Below, piece after piece: positions 1 through 11,700 of a DNA stretch of 64,000 bases. Position numbers and translations under genes: made by a program. The notes beneath the pieces were generated by a model, which had not been told where the DNA came from, made no database searches, and saw only the letters and a list, made by a program, of their open reading frames with translations. Numbering within the stretch: the first letter of the stretch is position 1; each line of letters begins with the position of its first letter. The stretch lies in the NCBI GenBank assembly GCA_047967505.1, contig CM106540.1. One strand, given 5' to 3'. This stretch comes from Dipteris shenzhenensis. Taxonomy: Eukaryota > Polypodiophyta > Polypodiopsida > Gleicheniales.

Positions 1-446
1 GACAAGTGGAGGGTTGGCACAAGGAATCTTACCACCTCATCCTACTTTCCCCATTATTTAACTTGCATTCTTGGACTATCTACACCTCCCCCACATGGGC
101 CTATCCTACATGGAGGGAATAATCCAATATAATATCCATCTCCACTATTTTATATTACTTCTCCGATGGTCTTTGGGCCATGTCTCACTAAATGCAGACA
201 TGGGACCACCTAGGTGGAGGGGTGGCACATGGAGGAACCATGCCACCTTAATATTTTATAATATAACTACCATGGATTATGCACAACACACCTATGCGTC
301 CTCTTACGTGGAAGGGTGGCACATGGTCATGCCCTGCCACCTCAACCCTGGGCCCTATGCACACCATATTTTATTATACTATTGCCACACATACAAGCAC
401 ACACACATATTTATGCCTTTTACCTTGGTCAAATTTATCCATAACA
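1..446 (-). repeat. 3' LTR (U3 part) of a Ty3/gypsy element, cut by window edge
   Basis: On the minus strand the LTR begins TGTTATGG at 446, right after a purine-rich tract GGAAGGAAAC (447-456) that fits a polypurine tract, and runs off the left edge. The same sequence recurs in the opposite orientation at 16,229-16,672, where the LTR can be followed to its far end, so about 0.55 kb of this copy lies outside the window. It sits immediately downstream of the integrase C-terminus of the minus-strand gypsy element, as expected for its 3' LTR. An ORF reading through here on the plus strand is antisense noise. Confidence 0.75.
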
Positions 447-456
447 GTTTCCTTCC

Positions 457-1682
457 GAGGCAGGGAATGCACAACATTTCCATGGTTGGGACCACATCAT
501 GCACAAAGAAGGGCTTGAGATAATGCTTGTTGATCACCTTCTTGCCATATGGCTCGTGTAGCTCCTGAACTTGTACAGACCCATTGCTACGTTCCTTGAT
601 GACTTTGTATGGGCCGGCCCACAGTGGAAGGAACTTTTTATCCAATTGGTGGTCCAATTTGTTATCAAAGCATAGCAGAACATCCCCCTTAGCAAAGTGT
701 CTTTCCCATCCCTTGCGAATCTTAGCATCCAAGCGAGCCTTTTATCGATTCTTTTGGATCTCTGTTTGATGTAGTGCAAGGTGTCGGGTTTCATCTAACT
801 TCTCAAGTTGTACCAACCTGGCCTCTACATGTTCATCTTCTATCATCCTCTATTCTTGTGCCAATCTTAGGCCGAAATCTCTATCTCTAGTGGGTAAAAC
901 TGCCTCAGTACCGTACATCAACTCAAAAGGAGTGTGACCAAATCTCTATCTCTAGTGGGTAAAACTACCTCAGTACCGTACAGCAACTCAAAAGGAGTGT
1001 GACCTGTAGATGTTTTATGGGTGATGCCGTAAGCCCACATGGCTTTAGTGACCTTCTGATCCCACTATCTCATGTACCTTGTGGCCATTTTTCCCATGAA
1101 TTTACAAAGGAGGCCATTGGTCCGCTCTGTTTGTCCCATGGATGCTCGATAATAGATGCTAAAAGTGCGATGATCAATACCCATGCAATCCATGAGCAAC
1201 TCCACTGCTTCATTTCAGAATGGACTCCCATGGTCAGATACTATTTCCATGGGCCCAAACCTTGTGCGGATACGTTCAAATATGAAATTGGAAATTGCCT
1301 TACCATTTGCAGTGGGGAGGGAGATAGCGTCAGCCCACTTAGTGACATACTGAGTGGCTACCAAAAGATACTTCTTTTTGTGGGTAGTCATGGGTAGGGG
1401 TCCAACAAAATCTATTCCCCACTTTTGAAACGGATGGATGGACATCACTGGATGATGTTGCCCAAGATGGAAATCCTTCCTACCAAAGAATTGGCATGGT
1501 TCACAAGTTTTGCAATACATAGTGACATCCTTGAACAAGGTCGGCCAATAGTACCCAGCATGTAAAATCTTCTTAGTTGTATAGTCACCGGCATAGTGGC
1601 CTCCACAAAATCCATCATGATAATGCTTCAATACCTTAGGTACTTCATCTGTATCAATGGCCCATCTTAGTACCCCATCCAT
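457..1682 (-). pseudogene. Ty3/gypsy integrase, degenerate
   Basis: Inserts retroelement cDNA into the host genome. Read from 1,682 downward: an HHCC zinc-binding module (H..H then CKTCEPC), the catalytic core with the first Asp in WGIDFVGPLP and the second in VSDHGSPF, then MGQTERTNG holding the catalytic Glu region, and WAYGITHKTSTGHTPFELLY. Next comes the post-integrase segment GPYKVIKERSNGSVQVQEL near 600. Lesions: an in-frame TGA just after SDHGSPF (about 1,213), a TAG further on in the core, and a 65-bp tandem duplication at 875-1,004 that shifts the frame. RNase H and reverse transcriptase lie upstream on the same strand, giving the standard Ty3 order PR-RT-RH-IN. Gene identity is secure; the lineage within Ty3 is not assigned. 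Confidence 0.85.
875..1004. repeat. 65-bp tandem duplication inside integrase
   Basis: The segment starting AAATCTCTATCTCTAGTGGG at 875 is repeated from 940 with two or three base changes. The 65-bp period is not a multiple of three, so the duplication breaks the integrase frame on the minus strand. Confidence 0.85.
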
Positions 1683-1685
1683 GCC

Positions 1686-2690
1686 TTAACGGTACAACAC
1701 CCCATCAAAGAGAGTGTAGCACCTACTATCTCTACAGATCTTCTTTCTCTCATAGCTAGTACTTTCCGGAGGAAAGGAGAAAGCAGTCAAAAACGTGTAG
1801 ATACCACCATACCATGGATCCCCAACTTCTATGGCTGCTACAAGGGTTACATCAAGGCACTCCTCTAAATCAATCAAAGCATTCTTCAAGTTGGAACGAC
1901 CCCCTTTTATAATTTTGAAAGAAAAATCATATTCTTGTAGAACTGCCAACCATTTGGCCAACCGACCCATGGGATTTGGTGATTGAAGAACCTGATTTGC
2001 AAGACCATTGCTAGAGATTATAATGGAGGACTTTCCAGCCACATAATGCTTAAATTTCTCAATGTAGAACACCAAAGACAAGGCGTGCTTGTCAACCTCA
2101 GAGTAGCATCGCTTAGTTTTAAGCAATTGTCGAGAAGAAAATCGAACGGGATACATGAACCGATCCTCCCCTTGCTGGAGAAGAATACCCACCAACCCCA
2201 TCTTTTAATAGCGTAGTCATGGGTCGTGTCAAAGCAACATATAGATCAATGAAGCGGTGATAGTATCCTGCTAGATTGACAAATGAGTGTACCTGACGTT
2301 TGGTTCTTGGTGGGGAGAGCTTGAGGATAGCTTCTACCTTCTCGGGGTCAGCACGCTTGATGCCCTCGGATGAGACAATATGCCCCAGTAACCTCCCTTG
2401 AGTGGCTCCAATGGTGCATTTATCAGGGTTGAGACTACCATTCGCATCATTGACCCTTTGGAAGGCCAACCTAACCTTCATGACATGCTCCTTACGTGCT
2501 GAGAATATACAAAAATCATCTAAAAACACCTCCGAGAAAACCCCCAAATAAGGAGAAAACAACCATTTGCATAAATCTTTGAAAGGTAGCAGGAGCATTG
2601 GTGAGGCCAAATGGCATTACTTTGAAAACGCAAGAAAACCAGTCCTATGCAGGGGGATGTGGTAACTCTAGAGGCAGGGGGAGCCAGGCA
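1686..2690 (-). pseudogene. Ty3/gypsy reverse transcriptase and RNase H, degenerate
   Basis: Minus-strand polymerase segment. Reverse transcriptase motifs: VMPFGLTNAPATFQ (about 2,570-2,615) and FLDDFCIFS (about 2,500-2,530), the latter being the YxDD-box equivalent with two Asp. These are followed by KCTIGATQGRLLGHIVS and a thumb segment, FVNLAGYYHRFI. The N-terminal third of the RT is missing: reading upstream, the sequence passes directly into a protease-like tail near 2,690. The RNase H part (2,201 to 1,686) carries FSSRQLLKTKRCYSEVDKHA and WLAVLQEYDFSFKIIKG, typical of Ty3. A frameshift separates RT from RNase H near 2,200, and a TAA (1,683-1,685) separates RNase H from integrase. Non-functional. 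Confidence 0.88.
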
Positions 2691-4210
2691 AATCCTCAAT
2701 GACTCCTAGGGTGGCGAGTCGTCAACAATCTGCTACTTTGATTTGAGTGGAGGAACGTCTTGTGCATTTCAAATTCAACTTCTTCATGATACGGGGCACC
2801 ATGATTTAGAAGAAATCTCTTGTATCTTTCCCTTTTTCTTGCTCCTCCTTATTGAGAGCCCTTGCTGCAGCTTGCGTCTCACCTTAGGGCTTAATGCTAT
2901 TAGTTGAGGAAGCGTGATGCTCAAAGACCGATGAGCAAGGTCCCAAATGACCGGATAGTCTTTTTGCCCTGAGCTGATAGGGAAATCTGAGTTCGACCAC
3001 TTACTCCTGCGAGATTTTTTAGCCTTCTCTATTGGTGGGTCTGTCATCTCAGCATCTAGGTGTTCTGAGAAGGACACCTTCTTCCTAGGACGGCCCACGG
3101 TTTACGGTTTGGAGAGGGGTCCGAGGTGGTATGACTTCTCTTCCTGAGGTCAAGGACCTCTACATCAAAATCCTCAATGCGTGATTCACCTAGAAGATTC
3201 ACTCTTGGAATATTAGGACATTCGATGCGATAATAACCCTTCTGATGGCACTCGTAGCACACAACATTGGCACGTTCTCTTGGAGGGCGATTGGCTTGAT
3301 TTTTGATGCCCACCATCTCAAGCCGAAGATCATTCAGGGCCTTGGCAAAGTCATTGACTCCGAGTTCTTTAGCAAGAGGGGCCGGGTGAGTAGGAAGGAG
3401 GGGGGCTCGTGGGTGAGGCTAGGAAAATCTTCCAGGTGGAGGGTGAGGATATACATCTCATTGAGGGTAAGCATCTAAGGGAGGACCATACATTTCAGGT
3501 GGAGGTGATGGATACATCCTTGATGGGGGTGGGGGTATGCCCTTGAGTTGGATCCCCTAGGTTGTTGTTGCAATAATTGAGGGGGTTGCAGAGGGACAAC
3601 CATCTTCTTTGAAGCAGGGTCAGCTTGAACTTTGTCAAACTTTTGAGCAATCTCTTGTGCTCGCACCATAGTCTCTGGATTCTCCCATTTAAGCTTGAGG
3701 TAGAATTCATCACTTGCTCCTGCTACAAGGTAGCCCAGCACATGCTGATTCATTCTAGCTCGAAATGGCGTTGTCCTCCTGTGTGGCAATTAAATGGTCT
3801 AGGAGCACGGTCGCTCGATCCACATATCGATGCGCCATCTCACCTTTTGATTGCAAGTACACATTCTTCGGTTCCTCTTCTTTGCCGAAATACTCATTCA
3901 CCTTTAGGTTTGCCACGTGCAAGTACACATTCACCTTCAGGTTTGCCACCTGTAGGTACACATTCTCTGGCTCCTCTTCTTTGCCGAAATACTCGATCAT
4001 AGCTGTTGTCAACCTTAGCCAACTTTAACGAATGTCCTCGGCTTGCTTCTCATACCACACTTGAGCCAAACCCTCTAGAAATGTGGGAAGAACCAACAAC
4101 CATCTATCTTTAGTAAGAAAGTTGAGAGAAACACCACAGCGCTTGAAGGCCACAAGATACTCATTTGGATTTTCTTCAACCCGACCACAGAACATAGGAA
4201 TGTCAGCCAT
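2691..4210 (-). pseudogene. Ty3/gypsy gag with zinc knuckle and protease remnant
   Basis: Gag starts at ATG 4,210 (MADIPMFCGRVEENPNEYLV), with the capsid-like segment LPTFLEGLAQVWYEKQAEDI. It then contains an internal duplication around 3,840-4,000, where an EYFGKEEEP motif appears twice. Further down come LGYLVAGASDEFYLKL and KFDKVQADPASKKM, then a nucleocapsid zinc knuckle CYECHQKGYYRIEC near 3,240 whose expected His is Tyr. A basic linker follows, KKVSFSEHLDAEMTDPPIEK. Residues near 2,700-2,790 resemble the tail of the aspartic protease, but no D-S/T-G active site is visible, so most of the protease is deleted or decayed. Several frameshifts and stops. The real start is supported by the downstream gag-like sequence in frame. 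Confidence 0.75.
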
Positions 4211-4439
4211 GCTTGAAAAAGAGGAGGGGATTGAAGAATATAGTGGAGGAGGTAAGAAAATACAAGATTATGCATTGATAATAGAGAGTGGAATTTTCTC
4301 AGAATTTTAAGATGGAAGTGCAGGGACGAGACTTCTAGAAAGCAAATGTAAGTTGGAAACAGAGTATTGGGAGTGGTGCGATATTCCATATGGGAAGAGT
4401 CAATGGTGAAGAAGACTTAGTAAACAACTCTTATAACTG

Positions 4440-5047
4440 ACATCATTGCGAAAGATTGGGGGTACGGCGTCGCATCAAGTTGTTCATCAAAGCAAAGAGG
4501 AAAGCCATTACCATGGTAAGAAGATGCAAGGCTTGCACATCACCTTCCGAATCCTCAAGCTCTTGTAGTCTCCATGAGATTTCTTCTAGTGGGGTGAGGT
4601 TTGGCATTTCCATTCCTTTGAAGAGGTATCTCCTTTTAATTCACAAGATGCTCGCACGAGTGAGTTGGTGATGCTATTCTGAGTTCTTGGAATATACTTC
4701 ACTTGAATCTCTTCAAAGTTTTGACAAAGTTGAGTAGCCTATTGATGGTGGCCTATCAAGGCTTCACTTCTCACTTTCCAATCACTGCTCACTTGTTGGC
4801 ATACCAGTTGTGAGTCACCTCGTACCTCTAGCTGAGTGATTTGATGTTCTTTGGCTTTTTGTAAGCCAAAAATGAGTGCGGAGTATTCGGCCTGATTACA
4901 AGTGTTTACTGCCACGGGGTTGCCATACAAAAACTTTTCTCTATCAGGTGAAGTCAACGTCACTCCTACCCCCACCGCTTTCGTCGAAGGTCTATAAGCA
5001 CCATCAAAGTGTAAGACCCAAGCCAACGTCATATGAGACATGTACAT
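4440..5047 (-). pseudogene. RNase HI-like domain upstream of gag
   Basis: Minus-strand segment with a type I RNase H fold: VLHFDGAYRPSTKAVGVGV (first catalytic Asp), CNQAEYSALIFGLQKA (Glu), VRGDSQLVCQQV (Asp). After an in-frame TAG at 4,739-4,741 it continues with QNFEEIQVKYIPRTQNSI, where the usual final Asp/His position is not conserved. This resembles the additional RNase H of some plant Ty3 elements (Tat-type) or the RVT_3 family. In those elements it lies between RNase H and integrase. Here it lies 5' of gag on the same strand, so it is either a scrap of another element or an unusual ORF order. A leucine-rich stretch (LEEISWRLQELEDSEG) follows in a second frame. Confidence 0.7.
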
Positions 5048-5049
5048 CC

Positions 5050-5325
5050 CAAGTCTCCCGACAATCTAGGATTTGGAGGATGAGAGGATGAGGGGATGCG
5101 AAAGCTTAGCAAGGTGTTCTGCCCCAAACAAGCTCACAATTTTCTGTTGAACATTCACTTTGTGTCCAAACAAAATTACCACATGAAGTTCACGATGTGG
5201 AACAAAAGGTTGATTAGGAACAAACGGGTTCCGAGGACAGAACATCTTAACCATATAAATGCATGTTATTACATAAGAACTCAGAGAGCCCTAGCTCCTT
5301 AGTGTAATCATAGTAATAGCACCTT
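5050..5325. other. No gene seen; leader-like spacer
   Basis: AT-moderate sequence between two oppositely oriented gypsy fragments. It holds a TATA-like TTTATATGG on the minus strand near 5,255 but no LTR boundary, primer site or coding similarity that I can support. Confidence 0.4.
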
Positions 5326-6493
5326 GGCTTTTCTTTGACCTTGACCTTTTTCTATCATGCCCTGGGGTTGCTTTTATTACAGGAGTAGTCCCATTTGGAT
5401 CAAAGAATGCACCGGCATGGTATTAGGAGAATACTGATGAAGTGTTAGCCCCTTTCATTGTTAAATTTGTGAGAGCATTTCTGGATGATAGATGTGTATA
5501 CAGTTCCAAGAGAGAGCATGCATGGAGGCTGGATCAAGTGGTCCATAGAATGGATGAAGCAGGAGGACAATTCAATCCACGAAAGTGTCATTTGGGATGC
5601 TCCAAAGTGAAGTTATTGGGACATATAGTATCTCAAAATGGCATTGAGCCTAATCCAGAGAAGGTGAACGCCCTTATCTTACTTCTAGCTCCCTCTACAT
5701 CTAAATAGTTGTAGACTTTGTGCAGAAAGTGAAGTATATAACAAGATTTATACATTTAGTCTCTCAGCTGTTATATCCTCTGTAACAAGCTATGAAAGAA
5801 GAACCTCTGTAATGGAGTGAGGATTGTGAAGTAGTGTTCAATAGAGTGAAGGAAGTGTTGGGAGAGATTGCTTGTGTGAAAGCTCCAGATTTCTCTCAGA
5901 CCTTTTATGTGAACCCTTTATTTGGACCTGATGCTGTGGGAGCCATCTTATTGCAGAAAGGGGAGGAGTCCCATTATATGAGGCCTGTGTATTATGCTAG
6001 CAGAGTTAAGACAGAAGCAGAGAGGAGATATACAGAGGTAGATCTAATTCTATCAAGCTTGGTGTATGCTTGTAGGAAGTTCAGGGCATATCTTATCTCA
6101 AAGCCATTTGTGGTTTTGACTTGCTACCCTTTATTGCCTCAGCTTGTCAATAATTCAACACTTTCTTGAAGCATGATGAAGTGGTTGGTTGAGCTACAAG
6201 AATATACTTTCTCATTTTTGATGGAGAGCACTTCCAGAGCCACACTAGCAGATCTGTTAACATACAAAGAGGGTCCCATTTTGGTGAAGGAAGTGGAGAA
6301 GAAGATAGATAAAGAGGAGCATGCTATCACGAGTCAAAAATATCACTTCATACGGAAGAGCAGACAGTATATGATGATTGATGATGAGCTTTACATGAGA
6401 GGGGTTGATCAGATTTTGAGGAGAGTGCCTTGGAGAGAAGAGTCGTCTTGTGCATGGGCCTGTAAACAAGGGACAACATATATCAATGTATGA
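5326..6493 (+). pseudogene. Second Ty3/gypsy pol fragment (RT-RNase H)
   Basis: Plus-strand fragment of a different gypsy element. The reverse transcriptase part shows VVPFGSKNAPAWY (about 5,385) and AFLDDRCVYSS (YxDD equivalent, about 5,475), then KCHLGCSKVKLLGHIVSQNG. Two TAG stops and a frameshift occur near 5,705-5,720. RNase H continues at 5,834 with FYVNPLFGPDAVGAILLQKG (first Asp), YYASRVKTEAERRYTEVDL and KWLVELQEYTFSFLMES. A spacer ends in DDELYMRGVDQILRRV near 6,420, which is the start of the pre-integrase region. The integrase itself is absent because Transposase_24-type DNA begins at about 6,550. Multiple TAG/TAA stops; non-functional. Confidence 0.85.
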
Positions 6494-6575
6494 AAAATCA
6501 AATCTTTACTTATAATTTTGGCATTATTTAATTACTTTCAAATACCTGGGGGGCCTGTCCAGTAGCTCGGGTATA

Positions 6576-7787
6576 CTACTCCTTAGTAATCAACCCGTCA
6601 TCATAGAAGTGCCTCCATGTATCTCCTCTGCGATGGTGGTGGTGGTAGGATGTCTCCACTGGAGTAGGGTATCTGCCCACGATCTCAAGCTGCATGACCG
6701 CGATACACTTTGTGGAGGGATTAGTACAAAGAAACAACCAACCTCCTAATAAACTACATAAGCAATATAATTTGAGATCGATACTTACAAATTGGGCCTC
6801 CCATGATTCAACACCCCCTGCTCTAAAATGCACGCTTCCATATTCCTCCATCTGGATCCTCCGTGCCTCCACGTGCTGCAGACTGGGCTCCTCCCTCGCT
6901 GACTTCATTGCCTTCTTCCACTCACGCTTGTGAGCGGTGTGGGGCGGGCCCCTTGGAGGTTGACCTGCCTCAAGTGTGGCAAGCTCTTTATTGCTAAGTA
7001 TCGTAACAATCTTTGACTTCCCCCATTTATCTGTGAACTGGCGATTGGGGGGGTTAGGATACCTAGAGCGAACAGTAGCGAGGGTCTCATCAGCCAACCT
7101 CTTTGGGTGGTCTTTATAGTGGATAAAGCAATCTCTATAATTGTTAGCAATTACAGAGCGCATGAAGGCCATGATGTCCTTCCCCCGCGCATCCATCAAG
7201 ATGCCTCCTGCCTGAGTGATGTCATAATAAATCGTACCATCACCCAGAGGCACGTCTAAATCATCTGAATCATCCTCCTCCTCACCACCACATGGCCCAA
7301 AGCACTGTGCCAGCATCCGCCACCGCTCTCCCTGCTACTACGCCTGCTACCCTATCGTGTCGAGCTCGTATGTTGGCCACTCGTAGCTGGGGTGCACGGG
7401 ACTACGCTAACCACTCGTAGCTGGAGAACCGAGTCTCGACGGCTGGGGAGTATGTCGACGGCTCGCCGAGACAGAAGGACCTCCTGACGGCATGGGGGAA
7501 GGGACATAAGACGGGATGGCACAAGGGACATAAGACGGCATGGGGGAAGGGGCATAAGACGGTACGGGGGAAGGGGCATAAGACGGCTGTGCGGACTCCG
7601 CTGGGGTGATCTCAGGCGGTGTGGGGTGGCTCGGAGTCTGTAGTGCCGACTCCTGGGGAGTGTTAAGGGTACCCGTCATATACCCGTATAACTCCGCAGG
7701 ACTAGGAGGGTGCCCTAAAAGATTATATAAGTCCTTCCAAATCGATTCCCGCGGATCAGGTGAGCTAGAAGCACTTCCTGGCCACAT
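6576..7787 (-). pseudogene. CACTA-associated Transposase_24-like gene, amber-interrupted
   Basis: Read from ATG 7,787 (MWPGSASSSPDPRESIWKDL). A Pro/Ser-rich N-terminal half (YAPSPVPSY repeats) is followed by an acidic stretch, GGEEEDDSDDLDVP, and a domain like the plant transposase family Ptta/En/Spm (PF03004): TIYYDITQAGGILMDARGKD, RSRYPNPPNRQFTDKWG, and a helical region ending VESWEAQF. Immediately after QF is GTAAGT, and CATGCAG precedes LEIVGRYPTP, giving a ~100-bp intron (about 6,693-6,792). The whole 1.2-kb frame is continuous except for four TAG codons (7,409, 7,349, 7,340, 7,337), three of them inside a CAG-rich run. A shorter paralogue lies at 18.0-19.5 kb. It is transcribed away from the TNP2 gene, with palindrome arrays between them. 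Probably the DNA-binding partner (TNPA role) of a CACTA element; that role is inference. Confidence 0.7.
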
Positions 7788-7867
7788 GTTGAACTGGAAA
7801 ATAGGAAACAAATCTATTACTTTGGGAGCTGAGAAGAAAGGGGAAGAAAAAAGAGGCTCTGTCAGAG

Positions 7868-8135
7868 CGCGTCTATAGACCTGTCTGATTTGCGCGTCTA
7901 TAGACGCATCTAACAAAGCGTTTAACAATTCGTTTAAAAGCGCGTCTAACTGTCTGTCTAACAGTGCGTTTAAAAGCGCGTCTAACAGTGCGTTTAAAAG
8001 TCCGTTTAATAGGGCGTCTGTGTGAGCGTCTACAGACGCGTCTGTGTGTGTCTGCAATAAGCCAGACGCACGGATAGACACGCCTGTAGATGCGCGTTTA
8101 GACGCGCCCTGAGACGCACCTATAGATGCGCTCCG
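7868..8135. repeat. Palindromic GCGTCTATAGACGC half-site array, left
   Basis: Dense run of GCGTCTA / TAGACGC half-sites and variants (GCGTTTAAAAGC, GCGTCTAACAG). Perfect 14-bp palindromes lie near the start. CACTA elements carry subterminal arrays of short motifs bound by their own protein, which is the likely role. An ORF reading ALLDALLNALL through this array on the minus strand is a by-product of the repeat. Confidence 0.7.
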
Positions 8136-8527
8136 ACAGGCGAGAATACTAAAAAGTCGAAAAGGACGTTGCGCCCGATAAAAGAACGTGACGCTCATAC
8201 CTAGATCCTGCATTTCCTGGATGCGAAAAAGTACAAAACTGGAAAGAGCAAGCAAGAACAACTTCAAAAGGACTTACTTGGAAAAAGGTATGGAAGGATC
8301 TTTCTTTTCCAAACTTGTTTCTTCTCCTTGTTCGTACTCCTCCTCTCCTTTAGGCTTGGAAGCAAGTGTATGTACGGTCCCTTTCTCTTGAGTGAAAGCT
8401 TGGAACTGTGTATGGGAGGCTCTCTCTTAAGCTTCGAATCTATGGAACTGCTAATAAAGAAGGAAGGAAGCCGCTCGTGAAGTTTAAGTAATGAAAAGAA
8501 AAGCAAAGCGAGCGGCGCGCCGAAAAG
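8136..8527. other. Spacer between palindrome arrays
   Basis: About 390 bp with no convincing coding content. It lies between the two left palindrome arrays and between the divergent Transposase_24-like and TNP2 genes, so it may contain their promoters. I see no clear TATA box. Confidence 0.4.
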
Positions 8528-8725
8528 CAGGTTTAAAAGCCGTGTCTATAGTCACGTCTATTAGCGCGTCTATAGTCGCGTCTGAATACACAGAGTAGAT
8601 GCATCTATAGTCGCGTCTATTAGCGCGACTATAGGCGCATTTAAATACACAGAGTAGACACGCATTTAGACGCGCCGATAGACGCGATGTTAGACGCGAC
8701 TATAGACGCGGCGATAGATGCAACA
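8528..8725. repeat. Palindromic GCGTCTATAGACGC half-site array, middle
   Basis: Same motif family as 7,868-8,135: CGCGTCTATAGTCGCGTCT, GCGCGACTATAGGCGC, TAGACGCGACTATAGACGCG. It lies 60 bp upstream of the first exon of the TNP2 gene, so it is in promoter position. Confidence 0.7.
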
Positions 8726-8783
8726 CAGAGTTTAAATTAAGCATTTGAAGAAGAGCAAATTTGGTGGGTTGTTTGTTTGTAGG

Positions 8784-11700
8784 ATGTCTCCATCTTCAAC
8801 AAGTAGCTCTAGTAAGGATGAATCCCTCCGTATCCACCATCGCAAAATGTGGTTGGAGCAAAAAATCAAATGTCTGTGTGATCGATGTCGAGGAAACATG
8901 TATCGTGCACGCAGGATTACGCTCAATCATATCTCAAAGTATGGAGAATGGGATGTGATCGTAAACAGGGTAAGGGTTTGTAAGTTAAGGTTGATTGAGA
9001 TACCTATGGGTGTTCATATGTTTGAGTTATGATCCCGTTTTAATTTGATACAGGATGCAGTGCCACACCTGCACATGTTACCGTATGCCCATCGTGAGGA
9101 GGCGAAGCGTCGGCGATATGAGGTGGGATCTTCAAGAGGGACCGTTACGGATGCATGGAGTGATGGTGATAGTAGCCCTCCACCATTACCTCATGAAGCT
9201 GTGGAGGAGGAGGTGTTTGATGATATGGTGCGGGATTTATATGTCCATCAAGGGAGGGATAATAGCATGGAGCAGGATGATCTTTTTACCACAGCATCGA
9301 CTCCACTGTTTGAGGGGTGCACATTCTCTGTTCTACGTGCCTCCCTTGAGTTACTAAACTTGCAAACCATCTATGGATGGAGCAATGCAAGTTTGAATGC
9401 ATTACTCAAGTAAGCTTTAAAGTCGATTTTGCAAACATGGTGAATTATGCTAGTGGGTCAATTACTCGAATGCTTTTCCTCATTTATGGTCTTCACGTGC
9501 AGGCTATTGTGTAAAATGCTTCCAAGGGAGAATAAATTACCGACCTCAAGAGATATGGCAAGGCAACATGTGACCTCTCTTGGAGGATTAGATTACAAGA
9601 GCAGATCTCAAAACCTTGGACGTGCCTCGTAAGGTATTGCGACATTTTCCCATAATCCCTCGCATCCAACATATGTTCAAGTGCAAATCTATTGCAGAGC
9701 TCATGTCATGGCATTCCTCCCATCGATCAACCGATGGCAAGTGGAGAACTCCCGCGGACTCTCCTGCATGGAAGCATATTGAAGACACATGGCCAAGCTT
9801 CAAGGAAGAACCTAGGAGCTTGAGACTTGGATTGGGTATGGACGGTGTGAACCCATTTGGTCTCAAAAGCACGTCTTACAGTGTATGGCCAGTGGTATTG
9901 GTGAATTACAATCTTCCACCCTCTATGGCTATTAAGAAAGGACATGTCATGCTGTCCCTTCTAATTCCAGGGAAACATAAAGTCAAAAACCCTGATGTTT
10001 ATTTGGAGCCTTTGATTGATGAGCTAGAGATACTTTGGAGAGGTATCGAGGTGCATGATGTGAGCAGGCCTCCCTCGTCACGAGACTTCAACTGCAAAGC
10101 AGTCTTGATGTGGACGATGCATGACTTCCCAGGCTATGGCGAGTGTTCAGGTAAGCATTGCATTTTTTAATTATGAATAGGCAAAGGACGTGGCACCCTA
10201 AACCCACCTTCCACTCTTAAATTCATCTATTGTTCAGGTCTCACTACATCGGGTTACCATGCATGTCCTGTTTGTGGTCCTTCGCTAGTTGCCTCACGGG
10301 CAGACGCATTGAATAAGGTCATTTATGAGAATCACCATCGATTTCTCCCACCTGATCATCCTAGATATGTTGCCCCTTGGAATGAAGTCCTCCCACAATC
10401 ACTCACCGCGGGAGATTGGATGAGAATTTGGGACGGTTCCACGACTCCTCCACCACTTGGCATGAGCCGGTAAGGGTTTGTAACTATTGGCTGGAAGTAA
10501 AGATTGGCTATATTGGTTGAAAGTAAAGATTGCACGCTAACACTTTATTTTGTTTAGATACTCCATCTTTTATCGTTTACCATATTGGTCCCACCTCAAG
10601 ATCAATCACCTGCTCGATCCCATGCATATCTTCAAGAATGTGGCATCTACCATTTGGGAGCATTTGAATGGGACACGAGATTCGGCAGGCATAAGGGAGG
10701 ATCTACGTACCATAGGGAGGATGCGTGAAGCTTAGCCTCAAGAGAGACCAAATGGGCATTTTTTTTAACCTCGTGCACCGTGGATGTTATCAAAGCTAGA
10801 GATGGCGACGGTGAAGCGCGCTATTACTACAATTCGTACTCCCACTGGATGCATGAGGTGTTTGAAGGGAGCCTTTACAAAGAGCAAGAAAAGAGGTGTA
10901 GAGCAATTATATGGCTTGAAATCTCATGATTGGCATAAGATGCTCCAAGTAAGTATTTTATATGCATAATATCTTTTTCCTTTCAAATTTGTGAGTGAAT
11001 AGCTATAAGCAACTAATCAACCACCTCCTCGCGGGTTCAGTTCATACTACCTACTAGCATTTCACGTAGTGCATCAAAGGACGTGAAAGATTGTATTTAC
11101 AAGATGGGCGAGCTTGTGAGGTATGTGAGCTCAAAGGAAATAGATCCCACCACGCTTGAGAATGCTCGAGTTATGTCAGTGGAGGCGGTTTGTTTAGTGG
11201 AGGAGACATTTCCACGTTCTATTCTCACAAGCCTACATCTCATAGTACATTTGGTGGATGAGATTGCTATATGCGGTACTATACATGCACGATGGTTGTT
11301 CTTCCTCGAGCGCTTCATGAAGACCTTGAAGGGCTTCGTGAGACAAAATGCAAGACCTGAAGGTAGCATGGCCGAGGGTTGGTTGGTACAAGAGTCACTT
11401 GTATATATTTCTGAGTTTCTTGTTGATGTGGATAGCTCTCTCCCACGACTATGGAGAGATGATGAAGACCTAAGGATGACCTCTATTGTGCCTCAAGGAA
11501 AAGGACGCAACAAAGTAATAGACACGGAGTTGCATAATAGTATCAACCTCTTTTGCATGCTTAATAGTGATGTGATGAAAAGATGGGTGACAAGATATGA
11601 GGATGCAAAGGCAAGAAGACAAGAAGAAAGGGCCCTCTTTCGTACACACCACGGATCTCGTGTGCCATACCCTCAGCATCTAAGAGCACTTCCAAAGGAT

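Noticed and set aside
71-523. 150-codon plus-strand ORF at the left edge
   Set aside because: Antisense to the LTR and integrase tail; non-ATG start and no motif.
999-1397. 132-codon plus-strand ORF
   Set aside because: Antisense shadow of the minus-strand integrase.
7788-8267. N-terminal extension of the Transposase_24-like frame with ALLDALLNALL repeats
   Set aside because: The reading crosses the GCGTCTA palindrome array; ATG 7,787 with normal composition is the better start.
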